Positions 32,602 to 42,490 of a stretch of DNA of 60,000 nucleotides are shown here, piece after piece. Each line of letters opens with the position of its first letter. Position 1 is the stretch's first letter. The notes under the pieces were generated by a model. That model did no database searches. It saw only the letters and a program-made list of their open reading frames with translations, and was not told the DNA's origin. Source of the DNA: Antedon mediterranea (lineage: Eukaryota; Echinodermata; Crinoidea; Comatulida; Antedonidae); the NCBI RefSeq assembly GCF_964355755.1, contig NC_092670.1:3003001-3063000 (forward strand), written 5' to 3'. Both the position numbers and the translations under genes were made by a program.

Positions 32602-33678
32602 TATTAGTTTTATTTATGATTGAACACACAATTCTCTAGTATGTCATAATCACATTGAAGGAATAATCAAATTCTATCCTTTCAGAAAATTATTATTACA
32701 TTTGCTGATTAAAAATGTTTAATTTGATTTGTTAACTGTTTGTTTGATATTTTTTTCTGGGCTACATAATCTAATTAAAAATTGTTTATTGTTACGGAAA
32801 TGTACAGTGTTTTGTTTGTTTTTTTGGTCGGAAATGGTACTTTCACACATAAAATTCATGATAAATGGCAGCTCTAATTTACAGGAAAAGGCACTCTCAT
32901 GTAGCATGCTACCAATAAGCAAAACGATCTACTTTTTCCTCCAATAAATACACGTAACTAATGAAAGAACGATAACATTTTTTTTGCCGATTTCAATCAC
33001 TCAGTATTTTGTTTTGATTGCGTTGCGTTCAAGTTCAATGCGAACGTATGTCTAGGGGAAGCCCCGAAAAAAAGCGCAAAATTCAATGCTTATTATAGCT
33101 CAATATTTATTTACATCAATTTGTTGAGGAAATTAAATATATATAAATAGGTATTGATACAGTTGAGTACGTATATCGGTGGGTGGCCTAGAAATAAAAT
33201 TTGGTTGCTATAATGTATACTACAGAGTATGAAAGTGTCATTATTATTTCTTGCCATTTAAATTCTGCTCCCATAACAGAAATATTTCATACCTGCCGAC
33301 TGCAGCATAATGATAGTGTGCAGTGTTTAAATGCCATGATAAGAGGGAACATGGACAGAATTAGTCTCCTTGTTCTAATTATTTCGTAAATGTTGTTTTG
33401 TGTTTTAGTCTGTAATGTAAGAACTTATATTGTAAGTTAAAGTTTGTGGTTTTTGTAGATTATTGTTGACTCTTTTTATGTAAGTCAGTGAGCAAGCGTT
33501 GTAAATGCAGATTAAAAAAATTAGGCTTCTGCTATCTCTGAGAGTAACATAATGTAGGCTTACTTATGTAAAATAGTAACCAATGCTTTTACATTTTTAA
33601 GCTTCCTATTACTGTATCATTGTTCATGTGGTCAAGTTAAACATATCAAAAAGGACTTTATTTCAATATATTGAAAGT
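32602..33678. other. Intergenic, repeat debris, no gene seen
   Basis: 32830-32960 is a relative of 3590-3745. 33015-33070 (GTTGCGTTCA...GCGAACGTATG...GGAAGCCCC) resembles 23205-23245. A short open frame at 33201-33389 (+) has no family support. Confidence 0.45.
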
Positions 33679-33684
33679 TTTATT
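33679..33684 (-). promoter_or_regulatory. Polyadenylation signal AATAAA of the tandem-DED gene
   Basis: On the minus strand AATAAA lies 12 bases after the TAG at 33696-33698. This supports the end of the gene here rather than splicing at the GTTAGT that overlaps the stop. Confidence 0.7.
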
Positions 33685-33695
33685 AACTGAAGCAA

Positions 33696-34504
33696 CTAAC
33701 CAATTTCTGATTTAACCGTTTTTCGTCTTCCTTGTTCTTCATAGCTACTGGTTGCCACTTGTCCTGTTTAATTTAATGACAAATTTACAATTATATTCTA
33801 TACCTCTTTAAAAATATCATTGGGAGCATTAATTCAACATGAATATGTTTCATTATGTATAAGAAGCTAACATAACAAAATGCACTAATTAACTTACCTT
33901 CAGTCAAAGGTTTCACTCTTGATTCCAGTCCAATCTTTCTTAGATCGTTAATAAACTCTTCTTTTCTTTCTTTACAAAGTATTTTTCTGTTCTCCAAATC
34001 CCAAATCATACTCCAAGCATCTTCGTAATTCTTTGCGGCACTACCATTGTACAGAGCATCAATTTTGTCAATATCTTCTTTTCCCAGTGCAATTCCTAAA
34101 TTGACAATCCAGTGTCGATATGGGGCGAAATTTGTAATCTTTATTTCTTGTACATCGGGAAAAGAATGTTCGAGAAGTTTGATGACACCAAATGTTTGAG
34201 TTATTTTGATTGTTTGGTAAAGTAACGATGGCTCGCTATAACTCAAATGTCCATATATAACTAATTTGTGTAGTAAGTCTATCGTTTTACGTGCTTTGTC
34301 TATGTCCGTTACTGCAATTAAATCTCGGTATAAAACTCGCAGCTGTCGAAAGAGGTTTTGATCATCACACCAAGCTGAAAAGTTCACTAAAGCTACAGAA
34401 AATTCTACAACATGGTGAAAACAGAAGATTAGTGAACTAGATATTTTAAACTTACCGCTACTCAATTGAACACAAAAAAGACATTTTTAGTTACCTGTTG
34501 CCAT
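33696..34504 (-). CDS. Small tandem death-effector-like domain protein (~194 residues, FLIP-like layout), three exons
   Basis: Coding exons 34495-34504, 33898-34404 and 33696-33763 join in phase 1 throughout and total 194 codons. The ATG at 34502-34504 has a strong context (ACAACATGG). Two six-helix DED-like domains cover about residues 5-83 (FRQLRVLYRDLIAVTDIDKA, then TIDLLHKLVIYGHLSYSEPS) and 95-163 (FAPYRHWIVNLGIALGKEDI, then WSMIWDLENRKIL). The Leu-x-x-Leu-x-Arg-Asp segment and the Leu-Asp/Leu-Leu helix are typical of DEDs in FADD, caspase-8 and c-FLIP. A short polar tail (SSYEEQGRRKTVKSEIG) follows. There is no caspase, ZU5 or membrane domain. Tandem DEDs assemble apoptotic or immune filaments; a protein of DEDs alone usually regulates such assembly. 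Homologous to the C-terminal DED exon of the gene at 53.4 kb. Role is inferred. Confidence 0.75.
33898..34404 (-). CDS. Tandem-DED gene, main exon with both domains
   Basis: 507 bp, acceptor TTGTAG, donor GTAAGT. The first two bases AA complete Glu with the G of exon 1, the same junction codon as in the 53973 exon. Domain 2 aligns with domain 2 of that exon: Phe-(Ala/Ser)-x-(Tyr/His)-Arg, a Gly-x-x-Leu turn, x-Glu-(Asp/Asn)-(Ile/Met), then a Leu-Glu-x-(Arg/Lys)-(Lys/Gly) loop. Confidence 0.85.
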
Positions 34505-34789
34505 GTTGTCGATTTTCTGTTTTCATTTCTGAAAAATATAAATGTTGTAATTAGGATAAATGATGTCGCGTTGTGTAGGCCAAATGGACAATCCAGCTAG
34601 TTTAAACAAATATTTTAAATAAATTAGACTCTATTACAATCAGGCATTTAATATAAAAAAAGGTATTGCTAATCGGAATTTCATCAGCCCGAGTTTGGCT
34701 GACGATTCAGCTTTAAAAACGTGATAAATACCACAAAAAATGTATCAATAAATTGCAATAGTCCCCATCAGGGGTCTTGTTTATTATTT
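34505..34789 (-). other. 5' side of the tandem-DED gene
   Basis: TTTTTCAG near 34529 looks like an acceptor, so the ATG exon probably begins with about 24 bases of 5' leader after an upstream non-coding exon. An out-of-frame ATG lies in that leader (ATGAAAACAGAA) and would start an overlapping upstream frame. No promoter element is recognisable. Confidence 0.45.
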
Positions 34790-34980
34790 AATTATTAATA
34801 GTCACTGGTTGGAGGTACACACCTAATTGGTGACAGTGGCTTGCTGCTTTTGTGCTTTCCTGGCAGCTAGTGACTATGATTTTTTCTGCTTTGTGTTTGT
34901 TTAATTTGTTGATTTGTATTATATTTTGTAAAATGTATCTTTTGCCTGAATAAATAATAATAATAATAATAATGATGTCG
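34790..34980 (+). mobile_element. Retroposon 3' end with (AAT)n tail
   Basis: AGTCACTGGTTGGAGGTACA...GGTGACAGTGGCTTGC...CTTTCCTGGCAGCTAGTGACT forms an imperfect stem, then TTTTGCCTGAATAAATAATAATAATAATAAT closes the sequence. The layout is like the 3' end of the retrotransposon at 3110-3236 (CACACC...GGCGACAGTGG), so a related 3' untranslated piece is likely. Confidence 0.55.
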
Positions 34981-35257
34981 ATGCGCCTATTTTCTCTTAG
35001 CACCCACCTTTGAAGAGTGGAAAAGAAAGAACTAAAAATCAAACAAAACAGTATTATCGCTTGAAAAGCTGCCTATGATCTTTACTGTTATATAAGTCAA
35101 TGGTTCAGGATATTTAATATTCCATGCAAATTATATTGTACATTTCTCTATATGTTTATTCCTATATGTTATTCATTGGGTACCAAAGATTTGGAAAATT
35201 GATGTTGTCGACTTTGTAGCGCATTTTATGATTTTATAAACAAAATAATAAATGCTT

Positions 35258-36870
35258 TGGTTGTTTAATGTTTGTTTTTGTTTCATTTCAGAGAGACTAT
35301 GGCTAACGATGCAAATAAAATAAAAAACTATGAAAATGTGATTTGTTTTAGAAATATAAGAGCATAAAAAAATTGCAGAGAATAATAATATTTTTGTCAT
35401 GTAAACAAATTACACCTTCTGTTGGTGAATGCATGATTACGTTAAATTTTCAAAATAATAATTGCATATAATTATGTTTTTAGTATTTTATTTTATATAT
35501 ACTGTATTAACATTGAAACAATAAAGATATGTTATTAAATGGAGTTCCACTTTTAAAAAATTGACATCTATCAACATGTATGATTAAAATATAAAACAAA
35601 CTCATAAGGTCATCTTTGCACACAAGTGTGCCATAGTTTGTAATTTAATTAAGTATTTAAATATATTTGTCTTCGCAGTAAAGAAGAAATGATTTCAGAT
35701 GTTCTACTGTGGCAGCCAAAACACGGATTTGTAAAACAAGAAAGGCCAGCTCTCACATACATTGATGTACTGGAGACGGATACAGTATGCAGAGTGAAGA
35801 AATGGCTGTCACAATGGCAGATAGGAAGTTATGGAGGAATCTAGTCATAAGTTCGGGTATGTTCTGGAATAAGTAAGTAAGTAAGTAAGTAAGTAAGTAT
35901 ATTGTTGTAGAATGCTATTCTTATGATAGGCCTACACCAATCATTGTTTTGAATAAAAAGAAAATAGACTTCCTTGTGTACATTTTAATCAAGTAGTAGA
36001 AGATGTCATGACAGTTTGACCCGCAGTTTGACCCGCAGTTTGATTTATGTTCTGATGTGGTAGTTTAGTGAATGATTTCAATGCCATTTTGCAAATTGTA
36101 TTACAGTTTGGTTCTCGAAATTTACCAAAAATAACACAAATAACAAGTTAAATCTTCAATATTTTATGTTGTTGATTAATTAAAAATGTCTCTTTGAAGT
36201 TTAAATAAAATGTTATATAGTAATCATCAACATGAATATTGTAATTACTGTAATACTTGTTTTTATACTAGGTAAACGATCAAGAAGTGAAGCTGGACCA
36301 TAAAGTGCATTCCACCATAAAATAACTAATAAATTCTTTAAATATAACATTTTAGCTTGTTAGTAACTATCCTTATTTTCTTTGTGGTAGAAAATTAGTA
36401 CCTGTTTCTTCCTAATGTAAAGCTTGCACTATAACACAGGTCAGTCATAAACAGTACAGGTGGTACAAGTTTGTCTTTTGGATCAGGTGATAAATGTATC
36501 AATGATAAATTCAAATATTTACAACAAATGCTATAGAATACACCTTCAAGTATTTACATAAAGTTATTTTCAACAGCGCCACCAATGATTTGTAATATAT
36601 GTAAGTTTGTGTTGTATCTTCTAGTTGTGTTCCCTTTCAATGTTTGTTTATTTGTATTTTACATCCTTCTATGCATTGATAAATAAATGTAGAGATAAGA
36701 CATAAAGACAAGTAAAAACATCACTGTTAAATACACATTATTTTAACCCAATCATTGTCAATATTGTCATAGTTATCAGATGTGATTATGATTAAATGCT
36801 TTAATTCATAGTTGTTAAATATTTGTTGTTTGTTTCATTTTCAGAGATACTAGGGATAATGATGCAAAGA
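35258..36870. repeat. Large repeat block, unit 1
   Basis: Landmarks in order: GTTTCATTTCAGAGAGACTATGG, CTATGAAAATGTGATTTG, CACCTTCTGTTGGTGAATGCATG, CTATTCTTATGATAGG, CCTGTTTCTTCCTAATGTAA, AACAGCGCCACCAATGATTTG, ATTGTCATAGTTATCAGATG. The same landmarks recur in the same order and orientation between 36800 and 46340, widely spaced by insertions. The unit is therefore an old tandem duplication. Its origin and coding content are unknown. Confidence 0.7.
35688..35900 (+). mobile_element. C-terminal remnant of a non-LTR retroelement polyprotein with (TAAG)n tail
   Basis: The plus strand reads SDVLLWQPKHGFVKQERPAL then TYIDVLETDTVC, and in a second frame EEMAVTMADRKLWRNLVISS followed by TAA. This Leu-Trp-x-Pro-x-His-Gly / Arg-Pro-Ala / Thr-Tyr-Ile / Met-x-Asp-Arg-x-x-Trp-Arg ending is the standard C-terminus of many invertebrate endonuclease-reverse transcriptases. 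A TAAG microsatellite follows directly at 35871-35900. One frameshift is present. Confidence 0.82.
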
Positions 36871-36878
36871 AAGTAAAC

Positions 36879-38235
36879 TAGATTTAATTCGTCACTATGA
36901 CGAATTATAGGTTATATGCATTGATTTAAATAAAGATAATTGATTGATTTAAGATATTTTGATTGATTGATTTTCTCAGAATCTTTAGTTATTTATAATA
37001 ATTATGTGATAGGATCTTGCTAACGCAAATACAATAGCCGGTATCATAATCCGATCAAAGATCCTTCTGCGTATATAATGACATAAACCACATTTTGTGT
37101 TTTTAAATAAATTTCATTATAAATCATCTGTATAATCTATACACTAAGAAATACAATTGAACAAACAATACGGATAATAAAAAAAATCTTATTTCGTTTC
37201 GTTTCCCAAGCTGAGACTCGAACTCGGTACCTTGAATGCTATAGACACGAGCAAAGACCACCGAGCCATACACAACTTGTATTTTCTATGCAGTAACCAC
37301 TTTGGTGCAGATAGATTATTACATACCGCAATGAATTATAATGTTTTACTATGATGACATCTTTAAAGATTTTTAAAAATGATGCACTGTCAAACTACAT
37401 ACTTTTAACTTTAATATATGAACTTCTTAAGGAAGAAAGTTAATGTTAAGTTTGTTATTTCGGCCTAAGAAAATTTTATAATTTGTTTGATTGTCGAAAT
37501 TAATTTTTGTAAATTTAATATGCCATTAATGATGACTTAATCAACTTTTGTTCTCTTGATTTCATAATAAATCATACATATGATACATACACTTCAAGAA
37601 AATGAAATAAAAAATCGGTGTTCCCGAGCATTCTAACGATATATATTAATTTTAAAATTTAGCATATTTTCACCATTTTGTTAACTTACACGTGCGTAGC
37701 CTGTCACTTTTGACGTACTCGTATAACGCTGTTTGGCGTTGAAAAGATAATACAATTTGATGATATTGTTAAAGAAAGGTTATACAACAGTAATCGGAAA
37801 AAAACAGTGCGCAATAACGTTTGACGCGCAGTGCGCGTGCAAAAATATGCGCACTTATGGCAATTTTTAAACGCTTAAAATTGCCTGAAACGTACTCTAA
37901 TTTCATCGAAAATAAATTCTGACAATTTTGAACATTTTAAGCGCGCGTACGCATGCGTTATATGCGCTACGCACGTAATTGTATTGCCATATGATGAAAT
38001 ATGACCTGAAATTTACGAGTACCAAATTTTGTTTAAAAGTGATTCATGCTTGTGAAGATATGATTACAAACGTGATTTCGTTAAATCGCGCGTAGACCGC
38101 GTAATGTTTGATTGCGCACCGTGAAAACATAACCACATCGATTCCTGGCCATAAGGAATATACTCTGAAAAATTGACTTAGTTAGATGAAACTGATACCA
38201 AGATAATTGACGGACAAATAGTGCTAAGGAAAGAA

Positions 38236-38286
<51 letters not shown>

Positions 38287-38338
38287 AGATTCTGACAGAA
38301 TCAAGAGGTTATATGCATATCATGCATATAACCTAATA
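36879..38338 (-). mobile_element. 1.4-kb non-autonomous element, copy 1
   Basis: Together with copy 2 (38501-39902) it forms a giant inverted repeat. One end holds the palindrome ATTCGTCACTATGACGAAT, the other AGGTTATATGCAT-ATC-ATGCATATAACCT. Inside are a tRNA-like module (minus strand, 37201-37277), a GCGC-rich tract (about 37800-38110) and an expanded (AAAT)n microsatellite (38234-38286). Host sequence that is continuous in unit 1 (near 35325) is broken exactly at its ends, proving insertion. Hairpin ends and a microsatellite near one end recall Helitron-derived elements, but this is only a suggestion. Confidence 0.8.
37201..37277 (-). other. tRNA-like module (Pol III A and B box) within element copy 1
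   Basis: Minus strand: TGGCTCGGTGG fits an A box and GAGTTCGAGTCTC fits a B box (GGTTCGANTCC-type) within its T-stem, about 45 bp apart. Acceptor-stem pairing is absent, so it is not a working tRNA gene; it is a tRNA-derived promoter-like piece. Confidence 0.65.
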
Positions 38339-38500
38339 ACTATGAAAATATGACTTGTTTTTTAAAAGGCTAAACATTGCCGAAAATGATCATTTTTTTG
38401 CCATCTGAACAATTTCACCAAAATTACACCCTCTGTTGGTGAATGCATGAATTACGAATATTTTCAAAATAATAATTGCATATAATTACGTTTTTCAGTA
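38339..38500. repeat. Host repeat fragment trapped between the two inverted elements
   Basis: ACTATGAAAATATGACTTGT...CACCCTCTGTTGGTGAATGC...TAATTGCATATAATTACG matches 35330-35480 of unit 1. It joins the host sequence on the outer sides of the two elements, showing both landed within ~170 bp of each other in one host copy. Confidence 0.8.
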
Positions 38501-39902
38501 ATTAGGTTATATGCATTATCATGCATATAACCTCTTGATTCTGTCAGAATATTTATTTTTTCTTTCCTTAGCACTATTTTGTCCGTCAATTATCTTGATA
38601 TCAGTTTCATCTAGCTAAGTCAATTTTTCATAGTATATTCCTTATGGCCAGGAATCGATGTGGTTATGTTTTCACGGTGCGCTATTAAAAATTACGCGAT
38701 CTACGCACGATTTAGCGAAATCACGTTTGTAATCATATCTTGACAAGCATGAATCACTTTTAAACAAAATTTGGTACTCATAAATTTCAGGTCATATTCC
38801 ATCATATGGCAATATAATTATGCGTACATGCGTACGCGCGCTTACAATTTTCAAAATTGTCAAAATTTATTTTCGATGAAATTAGAGTACGTTTCAGGCA
38901 ATTTAAGCGTTAAAAAATTTGCCATGAGTGTGCACTGCGCGTTATACGTTAATGCGCACTCTTTTTGTCCGATTTCTGTTGTACAACCTTTCTTTAATAA
39001 TATTATATTTTATTCACTTTTTAACTCGAAATTGCGTTATACGAGCACGTCAAAAGTGACAGGCTACGCACGTGTAAGTTAACAAAATGGTGAAAATATG
39101 CTAAATTTTAAAATTTATATAGATCGTCAGAATGCTCGGGAACACCTATTTTTTATTTAATTTTCTTGAAGTGTATGTATCTTATGTATGATTTATTATT
39201 AAATTAAGAGAACAAAAGTTGATTAAGTCATCATTAATTGCATATTAAATTTAAAAAAATTAATTTCGACAATCAAACAAATTATAACATTTTCTTAGGC
39301 CAAAATAACAAACTTAATATTAACTTTCTTCCTTCAAAAGTTCATATATTAAAGTTAAAAGTATATAGTTTGACAGTGCATCATTTTTTTTACATTTTTA
39401 AAGATGTCATCATAGTAAAAATTATAATTCATTGCGGTATGTAACCAAAGTGGTTACTGCATAGTAAATACAAGAAGGAATTTTTTTACAACTTTTAGTC
39501 AGTTGTGTATGGCTCGGTGGTCTATGGCATTCAAGGTACCGAGATCGAGTCTCACCTTGGGAAACGAAATAAGATTTTTTTTATTATCCGTATTGTTTGT
39601 TTAAATTTATTTCTTAGTGTATAGATTATACATATGATTTATAATGAAATCTATATAAAAAGTAACTTATGTCTTTGTTATTATGTAACAACAAATGTGG
39701 TTTATGACATTATACGCAGAGGGATCTTTGATCGGATTGTGATACCGGCTATTGTATTCGCGTTAGCAAGGTCCTATCATATTATAAATAATTAAAGATT
39801 CTGATAAAATCAATCAATCAATATATCTTTTAAAAATCAATTATCTTTATTTAAATCAATGCATATAAGCTATAATTCGTCATAGTGACGAATTAAATCT
39901 AG
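38501..39902 (+). mobile_element. 1.4-kb non-autonomous element, copy 2 (inverted)
   Basis: Reverse complement of copy 1 along its whole length: ATTAGGTTATATGCAT at the left, CATAGTGACGAATTAAATC at the right. The (AAAT)n tract is short here (AAAAAATAAATA), so the tract expanded in copy 1 or contracted here. The tRNA-like module lies at 39502-39566 on the plus strand with B box GATCGAGTC. An open frame at 38771-39082 has no family resemblance. Confidence 0.8.
39502..39566 (+). other. tRNA-like module in element copy 2
   Basis: TGGCTCGGTGG (A-box like) and GAGATCGAGTCTC (B-box like, one base from the consensus seen in copy 1), with a shorter middle than copy 1. Not a functional tRNA by the lack of an acceptor stem. 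Confidence 0.6.
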
Positions 39903-42490
39903 TTTATTTTATATATAATATTATCTATGCTAACTTTTCTGGCTGTTTACTTTATCGTTTTGATTTAGCTTTTCGCTTTTTATTTTCGTATGTCCATTGC
40001 GATCCAGCCACTGATACCCACAGCATTGTCATTTTTTTCAGTAATTTGCCTTTTGATTTATATATTTAACATTGGAATAAATTATTAAATTTCCACCTTT
40101 AAAATATAAAACAAACTTGTTGGAATTTACCTACTCCCTTCATCATGGACATCTTTAAACACTGTGTACAACCACTAATAGCTCATTTAATTAAGTATTT
40201 AAATATATTTGTTATAGATCTATTCTTATGATAGGTCTACATCAATCATTGTTTTGAATAAAAAGAAAATAGACTTCCTTGTATAAATTTATATCAAGTA
40301 GAAGACGTCATGACACCAGAAACAGTGCACCCATATTAAGTAACTATTAAAAAAAGAACATTTTATTACTAACCTTAATTTCTTTGTAGTATTATAGAGA
40401 AAAATATTACCTGTTTCTTCCTAATGTAAAAATCTTACACTATAACACAGGTCAGTCATATACATTAAGGTAATATAAGGTGTGGCTGCAGACAGTGCAT
40501 ATGGATTTTATTAAAAATGATGCCTAAAATTACTCAGCCATGAACTTAGTTATAATAACAATACAATTGCTGTTTATACAATTTCTATTGGACCCTGCAA
40601 TTATGAAACGCTAGAGAAGTATTAATTTATAATAAATCTACTGCTGAAATAAAAACTAAATTTAATCAAATGACAACAGTTTTGTTTTTTAATGTTTCCT
40701 TAGTTTATGCTATCAGTCTATCATGTCTAAATTAGAAAGAACAAGTTATGGCATCCATGAATGACGTTCTTTACAATGCAAGCTTTTATAACTGTACAAA
40801 TAACGTAGTCATTGGTTACAAGCATTTGATATTAATTGTTATTGTTAATAATAGAACCATCCAAGCAATGTTATATCATGGACCTGGTTATATGAACAAA
40901 TAACAAGTATGAAACACCAAAGAATTAAACAGAATTGATTACAAGCACACTTTTAAACCATGGACCTATAAATTATAGGTCCATGGTTTAACTTTGTACT
41001 AAAAATCTAAAAAGTATATGTATTTATGAGGAGTAAAAGTAATGTTCCCCAAAAGTTTGCTATCATTTGTTTATTTATGATTTAGTTCTTGATCAATAAA
41101 CTCAGTGGTATGAACAGTGCTTTATGCTATCATTCTAAATTAAGAGATTAACAGTTATGGTATCTAGGTACAACCAATGCATATGAATGATGCGTTCTAT
41201 CTATTGATATCAATTGTATTGTTAATAATAGAATGATTCTAGCAATGTTTTATGAACAAAGAACAAGTATGAAACGCCAAAGAATTAAAAAGAATTTATT
41301 TACAAGCACACTGTTAACTGTGTACTAAAAATCAAGTATGTTTTTTTATGAAGAGTAATAAAAAACAAGCCCCAAAAGTTTGGTATCAGTTCATTTATTG
41401 TTAGTTCTTGATAATTAAACCTTGGTATGATCAATATGCTTTATTAATCAGGCCGCTCCTGTTTAACAAAGTGAATTCATTTTTTCTACCATTCCATATA
41501 ATACAAAGTTTTCCCAAACTAGCTGAATTATTGAAAGTTGAATGATAATTTTAATTATAGGTTATACAGTTTGAAATAGAACATTATTTTTTTTAGTACA
41601 AGTTTGGGCTGTATTAAAAAATAAAATTGTGCCACTCAGAATTGAGTGAATTGTTTTATTTTTTTTATTCTTATTCACATCTCAAATGTGCAATAAAAAT
41701 GTACTGATTTTGCTAAGTTGTACTTAATTAGGTTTGACTAATCAATCAGGGATTTTTTTTCAAACAATGTCCATTTTTCAATGTGTGCATTTTTTGGTAT
41801 TGAGGTTTTTAATTTTCTACAAATTGTCTTCAGTTTTTGGTATTGAGGTGTTTTTTGTGTAAATTTTCCGTTTTTTAAAACTCTATATGACTTATTTGTG
41901 TAAAACAAGTGCCTTTGTTTGGGACTTTAAACATTTTATGTCAGTGACTAGTTTTCCTAATTATTAGTAGTAAAAATAGCACCAATCAAAATTCATTGCA
42001 CATGCTTTCTTGTATCATGGAGGAAATATATATTTCTTCCATGCTTGTACTCAGATTTTTTCCTTTTGTTGTACCATATATTTGTTTAATACCTGTTTGA
42101 TTACAGTATACTGTTTAGAATAGGTATTGTGGTACAGGAGACATGCATAGTTGGTGATATTGTGTTCTTTCAACTATTTAACAAAAGTGTGTAAAATCGT
42201 ACGATGCTTGAAATCCATTATGGTTATAATGGGTTTTGCTTTCTTACTTTCAACTCAACTATGAAAGCAAATAACTTGTATGAAACGCCAAAGAATTACA
42301 AGCCAACTTTAGAACTATCCTAAAAATATTGTTTTTGTGTGGAATTAAAACTCTGTTTTAAATCAATCAGAGCAATCTGTTTTAATAAAGTTAAATTGTA
42401 TAATTATTTTGAATAGAAACCTTTTATTTTCAGTAAATGTCTCTATTTTATCATTGATCAAAAAACAGTTGAGTTTTGGTACTGTAGAAT
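39903..42490. repeat. Host repeat unit 2, middle part, with a ~400-bp internal direct repeat
   Basis: 39905-40480 continues the host landmarks (CTATTCTTATGATAGGTCTA, CCTGTTTCTTCCTAATGTAA). From 40690 a further repeat appears as diverged copies at 40690-41090 and 41110-41440, with a trace at 42255-42350. They share ATGAACAAA(G/T)AACAAGTATG, AAACGCCAAAGAATTA and TGTACTAAAAATC. No gene is seen. Confidence 0.65.
40954..40990. repeat. Perfect 18-bp palindrome
   Basis: TAAACCATGGACCTATAA, one A, then the exact reverse complement. The parallel copy at 41300-41320 lacks it, so it arose within this repeat copy. Confidence 0.9.

Noticed and set aside
33696-34504. Captured viral tandem-DED gene
   Set aside because: The layout resembles virus-encoded FLIPs, but the gene has host-type introns and a homologous exon in a neighbouring ZU5 gene, so local duplication explains it better.
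35688-35850. Missing C-terminal exon of the GTDC1-like gene
   Set aside because: An acceptor-like CTTCGCAG precedes it and the strand is right, but the peptide is the C-terminus of a non-LTR polyprotein with a TAAG tail.
37201-37277. Functional tRNA gene
   Set aside because: A and B boxes fit, but the acceptor stem does not pair and the sequence recurs in a transposable element copy with changes.
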